NCBI RefSeq assembly: GCF_023073355.1
Contig: NZ_JADPJI010000005.1
Location: 1,550,001 to 1,614,000 of the forward strand
Direction: 5' to 3'
Length of the DNA stretch: 64,000 nt
Source: Bradyrhizobium sp. 199
GTDB lineage: Bacteria; Pseudomonadota; Alphaproteobacteria; Rhizobiales; Xanthobacteraceae
In this document: positions 42,901 to 50,682 of the stretch, piece by piece
Layout of the letters: the number at the start of each line of letters is the position of its first letter
Position numbering within the stretch: position 1 is the stretch's first letter
The notes under the pieces: model-generated
Seen by the model: the letters and a program-made list of their open reading frames with translations, nothing else
Told to the model about the DNA's origin: nothing
Databases searched by the model: none
Position numbers and translations under genes: made by a program

Positions 42901-45141
42901 CGGCTTGACGCCGATCTGCGCCGCGGTGGGCGCGACCGGCAGCACGATCTTGCGCTCGACGGCGCGGCCGCCGGTCTCGACCATCCGGACGAAGATCTGT
43001 GCCTCCTGCGGACGGGTCGAGGCCGGCTGCTTGTCCAGCGTCACCGGGAAGGTCGCAACGCCATTGGCGTCGGCCTCGGGCAGGTTCTCCAGCGGCGAGC
43101 GCTCGTTCGAGGTGGTCTCCTCGTCGGCGACGCCGAACTGGTAGCCGGCAAAGCCCGGCCGTTCGCTGGCGGGCGCGACCAGCATGTCGCCTTCGAGCGC
43201 GAGGCCCGCGGCCGGCGCGCCATAGAGGAAATGGCCGTCCGCCTTCAGCTCCACTGGAGCGTTAGCCTTGATCAGCTTGTCCTTGGCGGACAAGTCGAAT
43301 TCGATCCTGTCGGGGACGTAGTCCTCGACCATGAAGGTGGTCTCGCCGACCGAGGAGCCCTTCGGGTCGGTGAAGGCGCGCACCCGCCAGGTCCCGGTCG
43401 GCACGGCTGAATTCAACGGCACGGACAGCGTACGGCCGCCAGCGCCCTGATCGGACAGCACGGCGCGGCGGAATTCGACGCCGTCGGGGCGCTCAATCAC
43501 CAGCGTCAGCGGCCCGCCGGCGACGGCATTGCCCTGCCCGTCGCGCAACAGCGCTGTGAGATAGACGGTCTCGCTGGAACGGTAGACGCCGCGCTCGGCA
43601 TAAACGAACGCGTCGGCGCCGGCAGGCACCGCGCGCCCCGAAACGCCGCGGTCGGACAGGTCGAAGGCGGAGGATTTCAGGCTGAGGAAGGCATAGTCGG
43701 CCTTCTCGCCGGTCACGGTGAGCATCGCCGGCGACAGGCCGCCCTCGCCGCGCGCAAGTCCGGCCTCGAACAGCACGTGACCGGACTCGTCTGTCTTGCG
43801 GGTGGCCAGGATCTCGTTGTTGCGGGCAACCAGCCGCACCTCGGCCTTGCCGATCGGATCGGTCGAGGCCAGCGAGTTGACGAACACGTGGATGCCGTCA
43901 TTGCCGGAATAGGCCGACACGCCGAGATCGGAGATGATGAACCATTGCGTTGCGAGCTGGTACTCGTCGTCCGAGCCCGGCCCCTTCGCGGCCGCCGTCA
44001 TCACGTAGACGCCCGGCTGGAGCTCGCCGAGGGCCTGATCGACCGGGAATGCCGTGGTGACGTCCTGGTTCAGCGTCATCGCAGTCGCGAGCTCGCCGGT
44101 CCAGACCTTGACGCCGCGCTCGTCGCCGAGATCATTGAGCTGATATTTCGACAGCGTCTTCTGGAAGTCGCTGTCGACCACCGTGTTGATCAGGTTGCGG
44201 TCACCGATGCGGAACACGCTGATATTCACCGCGGGCGTGTTGACGCTGACCACGGGAATGCCACGCTGGCCGGTCCTGGGGAGCACATAGGCCCGGCTGG
44301 TGAAGCGCACGAAGGGTTTACGGTCGCGCACATAGACGTTGAACTCGGCCGATTTCGGCAGGCCTTCCTTCACGGTGGACGGCAGGCCGGCGCGCAGATT
44401 GATGTTGTAGCGCTCGCCGTGCTTCAGCCCGTCGACGCAGAGCTGCTTGCCTTCGGCCGACAGCGCCGGCTTGTCCTGGCCAGCCAGCGCCAGGAACGGC
44501 GCGAAGTCGGTGCGTTTTGCCAGCTCCTCCGAGAACTGGAAGCAGGCGCGCGGGCTCGCTGAATCCGAGTCCACGGTGTAGTCGAGCAGCCGGAAGCCGT
44601 GCTCATCCCGCATTTTCTCGTACTGGCCGCGGACGTCGGCGACCTCGCGCATATCGAGCGACAGCCGCAGCGCATCCAGCGCCGGCCGCCACAATTTCCG
44701 CTCCGCCAGCGACTTGCCGAGCACGGCAAGCGCATCCGCCTCCTCGCCCGGGTTGCCGGCCCGCTGATAGGCGATGTAGGCGGCGGTCGAGGCGCGCTCC
44801 AGCAGGAAGGTCTGCTCGCTCGAGCTTTTCGGCAGGATCTGGAAGATGACCTTGGCGAGCCGCAGCCAGTTGCCGGTATCCTCCGGCGTGGTCGCCGCGA
44901 TCTGGCCGAGCACCGACAGTCCCGTGCGGTAATCATTGCGCCGGAAAGCGGCGTCGGCATCCGTCTTCAACGTCGCGTTGGTCTTGGCGACCGGCCCCGC
45001 CTCGCTCTTGATCTGCGCCTCCAGCTTGATCGCGGAATCGGCGAGATCGTCGCGCTTGAAGGCTTTGTCGGCGGCTTGCGCGGCGCTAAGGCCGAGCGCC
45101 AGCGCGGCGCAGAGTGTGACGGCGCGAACAAGACCGATCAT
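39937..45141 (-). CDS. yfhM: Bacterial alpha-2-macroglobulin (YfhM-like)
   Basis: 1734-residue periplasmic protease trap thought to protect the cell wall and envelope. Signal peptide MIGLVRAVTLCAALALGL ending AAQA; no lipobox Cys, unlike lipidated YfhM of E. coli. Repeated macroglobulin beta domains fill the first 1200 residues. The thioester motif YPYGCSEQ (CxEQ) lies near residue 1284, inside an alpha-helical toroid (KALDRYPYGCSEQ to about 1560), and a C-terminal receptor-like domain ends the protein. The ATG at 45141 has GGGAG 8 bases upstream; residues of the longer frame are not credible. Downstream pbpC is the usual partner. Confidence 0.93.
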   Translation of the reverse strand: MIGLVRAVTLCAALALGLSAAQAADKAFKRDDLADSAIKLEAQIKSEAGPVAKTNATLKTDADAAFRRNDYRTGLSVLGQIAATTPEDTGNWLRLAKVIFQILPKSSSEQTFLLERASTAAYIAYQRAGNPGEEADALAVLGKSLAERKLWRPALDALRLSLDMREVADVRGQYEKMRDEHGFRLLDYTVDSDSASPRACFQFSEELAKRTDFAPFLALAGQDKPALSAEGKQLCVDGLKHGERYNINLRAGLPSTVKEGLPKSAEFNVYVRDRKPFVRFTSRAYVLPRTGQRGIPVVSVNTPAVNISVFRIGDRNLINTVVDSDFQKTLSKYQLNDLGDERGVKVWTGELATAMTLNQDVTTAFPVDQALGELQPGVYVMTAAAKGPGSDDEYQLATQWFIISDLGVSAYSGNDGIHVFVNSLASTDPIGKAEVRLVARNNEILATRKTDESGHVLFEAGLARGEGGLSPAMLTVTGEKADYAFLSLKSSAFDLSDRGVSGRAVPAGADAFVYAERGVYRSSETVYLTALLRDGQGNAVAGGPLTLVIERPDGVEFRRAVLSDQGAGGRTLSVPLNSAVPTGTWRVRAFTDPKGSSVGETTFMVEDYVPDRIEFDLSAKDKLIKANAPVELKADGHFLYGAPAAGLALEGDMLVAPASERPGFAGYQFGVADEETTSNERSPLENLPEADANGVATFPVTLDKQPASTRPQEAQIFVRMVETGGRAVERKIVLPVAPTAAQIGVKPLFGDKNVAEGDKAEFEIVFVSPEGERLRRDGLRYELLKMESRYQWYRQNNYWEYEPVKSTSRVADGDVTVAADKPARLSLAAQPGRYRLDVKSNEADGPVTSVQFDVGWYSDGSADTPDLLETSIDKPQYSSGDTMTVSVNVRSAGKLTVNVLGDRLLTTQTIDVKEGTAQVKLPIGKDWGTGAYVVATLRRPLDAAAQRMPGRAIGLKWFGIDKQARTLQVKLSPPALIRPNAALKIPVKLDGLNPGEDAKIVIAAVDVGILNLTNYKPPAPDDYYLGQRRLSAEIRDLYGQLIDGMSGTRGQIKSGGDAGAGELQGSPPAQKPLALYSGIVTVAADGTAEVSFDIPEFAGTARVMAVAWTATKLGRANTDVVIRDPVVLTTTLPRFLLNGDHGTVNLEIDNVEGQAGDYVINVKTGGPVKMTGNPATTVKLAAKQRNSFALAIDATAAGPATLDVDIKGPNGLALARHYVLDVKAATQVLARRSIRTLAKGESLTLTSDMFSDLVPGTGSVSVSASLSTALDAATILKALDRYPYGCSEQITSRALPLLYVNDLAAGAHLAMDTEVDQRIRDAIERLLARQGSNGSFGLWSAGGDDAWLDAYVTDFLTRAREKGFVVPDVLFKNALDRIRNSVVNGNEPEKDGGRDLAYGLYVLARNGAAPIGDLRYLADTKLANLATPIAKSQLAAALALVGDRNRAERVYSAALDSLAPKPVLEFGRTDYGSQLRDAAALVSLASEGNAPKATLTQAVSRVETARGLTPYTSTQENAWLVLAARALAKENLSMEVDGQPVKTALYRSYKAVTLDGKPLKITNTGDAPVQAVVSVSGSPVTPEPAASNSFKIERNYFTLDGKPADISKVKQNQRFAVVLKITEAKPEYGHIMVSDYLPAGLEIDNPKLVSSGDSGTLDWIEDGEEPEDTEFRDDRFTAAVDRASDSKSVFTVAYVVRAVSPGKYVLPQAYVEDMYNPSRYGRTGTGNVEVRAAK

Positions 45142-45544
45142 GATGGACTCCCGGAAATTGCGGACAGCCGCCCGCAGGCAGCATGAAATGCTCGGAAAGG
45201 TGACGGACTCAAGGCGATGGAACCAAAGCTGCAAATCGTCGCATTCGCCATGATAAGGCAAGCCCAGAGGAGACCGATCAAGATACTGTCGCGCACGCCG
45301 CCCTGATGGCGCAGCAGTACCAGATCCGTCGACCGGCGGCCGTATCCCGGAAGCTGGCCAGCGTTACCGGCGATGTGATCCATCGTCCAGTCCGCTGCCG
45401 CTCAACCCGGCACCCTGACACGCCACCGTTCCGCTTTGTCGCGGCATTGAGGAAAACGGTTCGGTTCAGGCTTGGCGAAACACCCAATTTTTCATAATGG
45501 CATGCTAGATGAACCCAGCTCCCCAAGCCGGGGCGGCTCAAGAC
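45142..45544. other. Intergenic region before tRNA-Arg
   Basis: About 400 bases between the minus-strand alpha-2-macroglobulin gene and tRNA-Arg. No frame has family character or a good ribosome-binding site. It must hold the promoter of the envelope operon (minus) and of the tRNA (plus). Nothing else was identified. Confidence 0.5.
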
Positions 45545-45621
45545 GGTCCCGTAGCTCAACTGGATAGAGCATCAGATTTCTACTCTGAGGGTTGCAGGTT
45601 CGAATCCTGCCGGGATCGCCA
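45545..45621 (+). tRNA. tRNA-Arg (UCU)
   Basis: GGTCCCGTAGCTCAACTGG start, acceptor arms GGTCCCG/CGGGATC with one G-T pair, anticodon stem TCAGA/TCTGA around loop TTTCTAC (anticodon TCT), T arm GGTTCGAATCC, encoded CCA at 45619-45621. Confidence 0.97.
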
Positions 45622-45752
45622 GCCTCATTTACCAATCAACCTTACCAGTCAACCGCCCTTCACGAACGCGTGGGTCCCCTCGCCGCGGGCTTTGAACCGC
45701 GCAGATCGGGCCTATCTATGCGCCGGACGTATTGCGCTTGATAAGGATTTTA

Positions 45753-45995
45753 ATGCCGCCTTCCGAATGGACGAGAATGGCTATCGCATCTGCGGTGGCG
45801 ATCGTCGCGATGTCGTACCTGGCAATCGACGCAGGCCTGGTGAATACCAGTGTGATCAAAAAGCCGATCGAGGTGGCGCAGGCATCCATTATTGGCGGCG
45901 CGATGGGCCAGCATCACCTCGCCTTTGCCGTTCAGGAATGGACCCGTCGCGGCCACGAGAAGCCGCAGCTGGAGCATTGCCTGGCGATCGATTGA
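45753..45995 (+). CDS. Small hypothetical protein, 80 aa
   Basis: Not recognised. The ATG at 45753 has AAGGA six bases upstream, which is better than an in-frame ATG 21 bases earlier. Residues about 9-33 (MAIASAVAIVAMSYLAIDAG) form a hydrophobic helix that could be a membrane anchor or an uncleaved signal. The rest is a soluble tail with QHHLAFAVQEWTRR. It directly follows tRNA-Arg, with a gap of 131 bases. Confidence 0.6.
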   Translation: MPPSEWTRMAIASAVAIVAMSYLAIDAGLVNTSVIKKPIEVAQASIIGGAMGQHHLAFAVQEWTRRGHEKPQLEHCLAID

Positions 45996-46062
45996 TCGAG
46001 GCCGCCCCTCCTGGGCTGTCGGCCTCCTGGGCTATTGGCCTTCGGGGCCATCGGCGAAACAT

Positions 46063-47349
46063 TCATCCTTCACGGCCTGCCCATTGATGTGCCGCCCACC
46101 AGCGCGCAACCGCGGCGGTGAGATCGCCCCACAGCTCTGTCGGCAAATCCGGGACCGTTACCCGGACGCTGTACTGATCCGTGATCGCGTCGTGAAACCA
46201 CTCCGTCGCGGCGAAGTCGAAGCCGAAACTGCCGGCGTGGCGGATCGGGAAGCCTTCTGCGCGCAGTTCGTTGCTCATGTCGTCGGCAGCCTGCCGCGCG
46301 CTGGCTTCGTCGAGGGGTCGCTTGCCCCGGAGGGTGGCGTAGAGACCGTGGGTGAAATGGAGTTCGGCCGATCGTGCCGGGAGCTTCGCAGCGAAATATC
46401 GAGCCATCCTACGGCTGTTGTGCAAGATCGCCGCGACGCGTCGCTTGGTGAGGGCCTGGTAGGCCGCGCTACCCACAAAGGGCGGGAAATGCGCCGGCAA
46501 CGCCGCACCGCCAAGCAGTCGCACCGCGTTGCGGGTCTCGGATGCCAGGCGCGTCCATTCAGGACGTCCTGCCCCCTGCCGGGTCTCATTCCCGTGCACG
46601 AATACGGCCGAGCCGAGCCGGCCATATTCCGCCCCGAGCGAATCGAGCTTGTTGTGGCTTCGCACCAGCACCAGCGGAATTCCGTATCGGCGGGCCCACT
46701 TCAGAACACGCCTGATCCGACCCGAACGGCCGGCGAAGCATGTCGTGTCGAAAACCAGGAGATCGAGACCCGAGCCGTCACTTCTAAGCGCGGCTTCGAA
46801 AGCGCCGGCGAGAGAGCAGGAATCCAACAAGAGAATTCGTGGCGAATTTCCCGAAGCAAACGCAACGCGCAGCGGCAGACTCAAAGTCACGTGCCGCAAA
46901 TGAGCAACAAAGCCCCGGATCAGCTCCAGCGTCTCGCCGTAGGAGCCTGGAAGCACCAGGATATCAGCCTTCTCGACGATGTGCGCGGAGGCCAGCAGTA
47001 CGGCGGCGATCGCGGCCATGCCTGAGGCGGTATAGATCGCCGTGCTCGCGCAGCCGCGGTCGAACTCGTAGAATGAAGGACCGCGCACCGTCAGATCGGC
47101 CCGCTGGTAGTCGTAACTGAATTCGAAAGGCCCGCTGACGCGATCGGCCGTGTGCGACCACGCTGTCTCCGTCGCCTTCCAGTCGTGCAGCTCCTGCTCC
47201 GCCCTCAACGCCGCGGTGATCTGGAATTTGGACCTGACGATATCGTCGACGGAACGCGGACGCGGCAAATCGAGCCGATGTCTCAGGCAGCCGTTCAACA
47301 GCCTGAGCTCCTCATGCTTCCGTTCCAGATAGGCCTGAATGGTCTCCAT
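46063..47349 (-). CDS. Fold-type I PLP-enzyme-like protein of unknown function
   Basis: 428 residues. The pattern is that of the aspartate-aminotransferase fold. A cofactor-loop-like AIYTASGMAAIAAVLL lies at about 104-119, close to the Cys/Met metabolism enzymes. LLVFDTTCFAG at about 197 has the Asp that would hold the pyridine nitrogen. VRSHNKLDSLGAEYGRLG at about 229 has a Lys where the Schiff base would form. The first 75 residues (many Arg/Leu/Glu) and the C-terminal domain match no family I know. It lies alone on the minus strand among small plus-strand genes. Whether it binds PLP is inferred; a degenerate, non-catalytic relative is possible. Confidence 0.6.
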   Translation of the reverse strand: METIQAYLERKHEELRLLNGCLRHRLDLPRPRSVDDIVRSKFQITAALRAEQELHDWKATETAWSHTADRVSGPFEFSYDYQRADLTVRGPSFYEFDRGCASTAIYTASGMAAIAAVLLASAHIVEKADILVLPGSYGETLELIRGFVAHLRHVTLSLPLRVAFASGNSPRILLLDSCSLAGAFEAALRSDGSGLDLLVFDTTCFAGRSGRIRRVLKWARRYGIPLVLVRSHNKLDSLGAEYGRLGSAVFVHGNETRQGAGRPEWTRLASETRNAVRLLGGAALPAHFPPFVGSAAYQALTKRRVAAILHNSRRMARYFAAKLPARSAELHFTHGLYATLRGKRPLDEASARQAADDMSNELRAEGFPIRHAGSFGFDFAATEWFHDAITDQYSVRVTVPDLPTELWGDLTAAVARWWAAHQWAGREG

Positions 47350-47464
47350 GCGCGTCTTGTCGATCCGATCGACCGTTCAACGTGCGGAAAGCGCCTTGGG
47401 TCCACCCCGGTCTGCTGCAACGAACATCGGTCTTGGCGGTTGAGACCTAAGCAAGGAGAACAAC

Positions 47465-47692
47465 ATGGCTGACATCAGAGAGCACATGAAAATCATCGGC
47501 AAGGACGGCGCACATGTCGGCACCGTCGACCGCGTCGAGGGCAACCGGATCAAGCTGACACGCAAGGACGGCCCGGAAGGTCACAAGGACCATCATCACT
47601 ACATCGACACGAAATATGTCGGTGCCGTCGAAGGCGATATCGTCAAGCTTTCAGTGAATGCCGACGCCGTTCCGAAGACGGAAGCTGCCTAA
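47465..47692 (+). CDS. DUF2171 domain protein
   Basis: 75 residues, a small PRC-barrel-like beta protein: REHMKIIGKDGAHVGTVDRV, NRIKLTRKDGPEGHKDHHHY, IDTKYVGAVEGDIVKLSVNA. The family is widespread in alphaproteobacteria, often stress-linked; its molecular role is unknown. A strong AAGGAG stands eight bases before the ATG and a clean terminator follows, so it is a monocistronic and probably well translated gene. Confidence 0.88.
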   Translation: MADIREHMKIIGKDGAHVGTVDRVEGNRIKLTRKDGPEGHKDHHHYIDTKYVGAVEGDIVKLSVNADAVPKTEAA

Positions 47693-47699
47693 GACCTTA

Positions 47700-47720
47700 G
47701 GCCCCTTCGGGGGCTTTTTG
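47700..47720 (+). terminator. Rho-independent terminator of the DUF2171 gene
   Basis: Stem gcccc/ggggc with a ttcg tetraloop followed by five T, starting eight bases after the stop codon. Confidence 0.88.
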
Positions 47721-48046
47721 TTTGTTCACGATCCGACTCCGCTTCGTTCGCAAGGCACGAATCGCGATCGTAAAATGAGGTGCGGAGCGTTCGTTAACGA
47801 CGGGTTGCGTCTAGATCGATCATGCGCTCACAAGCACGCGCCGCCCGGCACAATAAAATGCGAAAGCAGCGTGGAACGAGATCACGGTCGGCGCGTTGGT
47901 TGCTCGAAATCGAGTGGTGCCGACCTCCCAGCCCCGGTCGGCTTTGAAGGGCCCCGTGCTTGTCCCCCGAGCACGGGGCCTTCTCATGCTGATCAACGGG
48001 CCGACCGACCTCGGCCTGACATTGCCAAATTTCCCCGAGAATGCCC
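47721..48046. other. Gene-free stretch with two consecutive hairpins
   Basis: No convincing coding frame. Two hairpins stand out: gccgacc/ggtcggc at 47919-47942, followed by TTT, and ggccccgtgct/agcacggggcc at 47950-47980 with a 9-base loop, followed by TTCT. The second could terminate transcription. A short untranslated RNA ending here is possible. Confidence 0.45.
47950..47984 (+). terminator. Terminator-like 11-bp hairpin
   Basis: Perfect 11-bp stem ggccccgtgct/agcacggggcc with loop tgtcccccg and TTCT after it. No coding gene ends just upstream on the plus strand. On the minus strand the small gene ending at 48047 stops 63 bases away. Confidence 0.45.
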
Positions 48047-48298
48047 TCAGTCCGCCCGCTCGTCGCGCCGCTCGCGGGCGAGCTCGTGCCAGGCGAGCGC
48101 CAGCTGGATCAAGCGCTGCCGATCGGCACCTTCCGATGCCGCCGCCCGCTTCATCGCCGCCTCGGCTTCATGCTGTGGGTCGTACTTGGGACACATGAAG
48201 CCGACTCTATCCGGCCATCTGGACAAGCGCGTGGCAATTTCGTCCGTATGATTGCGGGGTGACGTCGCCGCCTCCCGGACGGGTGAGCACCCGGGCAC
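48047..48298 (-). CDS. Small hypothetical protein, 83 aa
   Basis: Not assigned. The C-terminal part EAAMKRAAASEGADRQRLIQ then LALAWHELARERRDE is a charged helix of a kind often found in short Bradyrhizobium proteins. GTG at 48298 has GAGG upstream at a short distance; an ATG at 48196 would give only 49 residues (starting MCPKYDPQHEA) with a weak site. TDEIATRLSRWPDRV before that ATG looks like real protein, so the longer form is preferred. Confidence 0.5.
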   Translation of the reverse strand: MPGCSPVREAATSPRNHTDEIATRLSRWPDRVGFMCPKYDPQHEAEAAMKRAAASEGADRQRLIQLALAWHELARERRDERAD

Positions 48299-48440
48299 CT
48301 TGCCTCACCGCATGCATGCGCTGATTGCGAAGCCATCAGGCTGAGCTTCATTCGGACGATCTGTGAATGGCGTCACAGTCTTGGCCCGACATCTCGGCTA
48401 AACCATGTCTCGACGCTTTCAGAAGCGCACGAGGACATCG

Positions 48441-48617
48441 ATGGTGTTTTCCGTCATGACACAACACGCAGCAGCCTCAGCCAACGTCCCGACGCGACGA
48501 CACAGGAGCGACCTGGTCGGCGTCGCCTATCTCGGGACAATCGGTATCGTGATGCTGGTCTGGATCACCGGCCTGGTCTGGGGCACGATCGCGTTCTTCA
48601 ACTGGCTCGTATCTTGA
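48441..48617 (+). CDS. Small single-pass membrane protein, 58 aa
   Basis: Start at ATG 48441, preceded by GAGGA at five bases; a further ATG at 48405 lacks a clear site. After a polar N-terminus (THRRHRSD-like basic region) one long transmembrane segment runs from about 30 to 55 (AYLGTIGIVMLVWITGLVWG). Function unknown. Confidence 0.6.
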   Translation: MVFSVMTQHAAASANVPTRRHRSDLVGVAYLGTIGIVMLVWITGLVWGTIAFFNWLVS

Positions 48618-48664
48618 TGCAAGGCGATCCATCCCCTGCAAGGCTCGCCGCCGGAATCATGCGC

Positions 48665-48757
48665 CTAAAACAGGCAGTGCAGCGCCTGCCCTAGCTTGAT
48701 CCCACCGCAAACGATCATGGCCCAAAGCGCCAAGCTGATCTGGATTGCATCCAGCAT
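48665..48757 (-). CDS. Putative 30-aa hydrophobic micropeptide
   Basis: ATG at 48757, stop TAG at 48665. The product begins MLDAIQISLALWAMIVCGG and is almost one membrane helix with a KLGQALHC end. A GTGGGAC precedes the ATG by few bases. It is very short, so chance cannot be ruled out. The surrounding 290 bases hold nothing else between the membrane protein gene and the glycine-zipper gene. Confidence 0.35.
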   Translation of the reverse strand: MLDAIQISLALWAMIVCGGIKLGQALHCLF

Positions 48758-48906
48758 GTCCCACGTCCCCGCGAATCATCCCGACATGTTTGTTCTGAGA
48801 CTTGCGTGAAGCGGCAACGAGCGCCAGCGCCGATTTGAAGCAATCGCCGGCTCATAAGAAAAAAGGCGGGCCGGGCCCGCCTCTACGCTTCGATCCGGCT
48901 TGGACC

Positions 48907-49701
48907 TCAGTAGCAGGCGCGCGGATCGGCCTGCACGTACTGGCCACTCGGATAGCGGTAATAGCAACTGCCCTGCGCCCAATAGTAACCGGGCTGGGAC
49001 GCGGCGGTGGCGCCCGCGATGGCCCCGGTTGCCCCGCCGAGAACCGCGCCGGCAGCAGCCCCGGTTGCGTTGCCCGAAATCAGTCCTCCGAGCAGGCCGC
49101 CGACGATGGCGCCGCCAAGTGCGCTCGCGCCCGGATCAGCCGCTGGCGGAGGCGGAGGTGGCGGCGCATAGGCGACTGGAGGCGGCGCCGGAGCATAGGC
49201 CACCGGCACGTCGTCGTAATACTCCTCCGAGATGTAGGCGGGCGGGCCGGCCATTCGCTGCGGATAATAATACCAGACACCGCCAACGTCCCACCACCAG
49301 CCTGAGCGGCCGTTGTGGACTTCGCGGCGCCAGCGCCCGCCGTCCCAGGCGCGAGTGCCGCGATAGGTGTGTCCGCCCCAGTCGCGAGTCGGAGCGGGAC
49401 CGCGGGCGACATAACGTCCGGGCGGCGGGCCACCGGCGCCGTGCGGCGCCGGAGCGCCGCGCGGACCAGGACCCGCATGGGGCTGGCCACCGGGTTGCGG
49501 TGCGGGCCGGGCCGCCTGCTGCGGCGGCGGGCCCTTGCGCATGTTCTGATTGTTCGGGGGCGGTGCCCCTGCGGCCGGGCCGGCCGGAGGCTGGCCGGCA
49601 TCCCTTGCCGGCCTGGCGTCCTGGGCCTGCGCCGACAGCGCGAGCAGCGACATGGCCGAAACCATGGGAATGATGATCTTCATGCGGATGGACGCACTCA
49701 T
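48907..49701 (-). CDS. Exported Pro/Gly-rich protein with glycine-zipper domain
   Basis: 264 residues. Signal peptide (about 7-26, KIIIPMVSAMSLLALSAQAQ). A Pro/Gly/Ala-rich, probably disordered region runs to about 100, followed by a Trp/Tyr block (HTYRGTRAWDGGRWRREVH, WWWDVGGVWYYYP). A Tyr/Pro-rich linker with VAYAPPPPPP comes next. The glycine-zipper segment (about 195-235, GGAIVGGLLGGLISGNATGA) could span or insert in a membrane. C-terminal YWAQGSCYYRYPSGQYVQ and ACY may form a disulfide. The ATG at 49701 is preferred; another at 49683 is possible. Likely an outer envelope protein of unknown role. Confidence 0.75.
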   Translation of the reverse strand: MSASIRMKIIIPMVSAMSLLALSAQAQDARPARDAGQPPAGPAAGAPPPNNQNMRKGPPPQQAARPAPQPGGQPHAGPGPRGAPAPHGAGGPPPGRYVARGPAPTRDWGGHTYRGTRAWDGGRWRREVHNGRSGWWWDVGGVWYYYPQRMAGPPAYISEEYYDDVPVAYAPAPPPVAYAPPPPPPPAADPGASALGGAIVGGLLGGLISGNATGAAAGAVLGGATGAIAGATAASQPGYYWAQGSCYYRYPSGQYVQADPRACY

Positions 49702-49877
49702 GCGTGCTTGACCCCCTGCTCTTTGGATTGCCGTGATACCTGGCGCGATAGACGATTCGCCTCGCGCCGGGCTTGATGCCGGCTGACATAGCTGACCTGC
49801 TTTGGTCGGCGAAGTCCCGTTACAAATGATTAAGATCAGGGCAATTTTTCGGCCCGAGCGGCCGCGCTGGACCGCTT

Positions 49878-50096
49878 CTAGCGGGCCGGCTCGATGACGT
49901 TGCAATTGCGACGGCCGGACATCAGGCAATCCTGCATCTTGCTCGCCGCGGTTAGGTCCCGGGCGAGCCACCAGCCGATCCCGAGGATCACGATCGCGAT
50001 GATCAGGCCGCCGATCGCGCCGCGGCGGTTGTCACCGGAGGGAGGCTTCGGCCCGGATTTCGGCTTCTCGCCCGGTTGGGGCTGGGATGTGGACAT
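49878..50096 (-). CDS. Small single-pass membrane protein, 72 aa
   Basis: ATG at 50096. Polar Pro/Lys-rich N-terminus (STSQPQPGEKPKSGPKPPSG), one transmembrane helix (about 29-46, IGGLIIAIVILGIGWWLA), then a short tail with two Cys (DCLMSGRRNC) that would be periplasmic and could form a disulfide. Not recognised. It lies upstream of the glycine-zipper gene on the same strand. Confidence 0.65.
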   Translation of the reverse strand: MSTSQPQPGEKPKSGPKPPSGDNRRGAIGGLIIAIVILGIGWWLARDLTAASKMQDCLMSGRRNCNVIEPAR

Positions 50097-50186
50097 GGCT
50101 ATCTGGTCGCGCGGGAAGCCCGGCTTATCACCTCTGTGACGTCCCGTCACATCTCCCGTTAGGCACGTCAGTCCTGCGTTTCAGGC

Positions 50187-50423
50187 TCAGCCTCGGGTCT
50201 GCCGGATCGCATCCTTACGCGAGGTTTCGACCGCCGGAATCGCCTGCTGGACCCGCGGGGCGCAGGTCGTGAGCACGAACGCGGTCTGGGTGCATTCCCA
50301 GTCGGCTCCCAGCAGGGCACTCTCGATCGGCTGCGGACGGCCGAGCAGCAGCATGGCACCGCCAACGGCTACCAGGGCGAAGGCAATTGCGAGCGCCTTC
50401 AGGTTTAATCTTGAGGTCGTCAT
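50187..50423 (-). CDS. Small exported or membrane-anchored protein, 78 aa
   Basis: ATG at 50423 with GGAG seven bases upstream. One hydrophobic segment (about 9-28, KALAIAFALVAVGGAMLLLG) acts as anchor or signal. The rest contains WECTQTAFVLTTCAPRVQ with a Cys pair, and a charged end. Function unknown. Same strand and same style as its downstream neighbour (anchor plus two Cys), so they may work together; that is only a guess. Confidence 0.65.
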   Translation of the reverse strand: MTTSRLNLKALAIAFALVAVGGAMLLLGRPQPIESALLGADWECTQTAFVLTTCAPRVQQAIPAVETSRKDAIRQTRG

Positions 50424-50682
50424 GCCCGTGCTCCATATCGGGCGGACGCTAGGCGTCGCCCTCGTGGTCCCTTATGAGGGACATCACAATTCGGCAGTTT
50501 TTCCGGGCTACGAGAGATCGTGGGGGGCGATTTTTCGTTGACCTGATCGGCTGCGATTATGGGTGGCTTCGCGACGCGCGCCGATGTACACGCTTCTGCA
50601 TCGCGTGGCGCCCGCTATGCCCAGCCGACGTTCCAACACGCAGTGATGTAGGCCCGAAAGTGAGGAAGACAAGGTTCGTTCG

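Noticed and set aside
45545..45995. tRNA-Arg as integration site of a mobile island
   Set aside because: No integrase gene and no second copy of the tRNA 3' end was seen in the window.
46007..46038. Short tandem repeat cctcctgggct-gg twice
   Set aside because: Only two imperfect 16-base units between two genes; too weak to be called a functional repeat.
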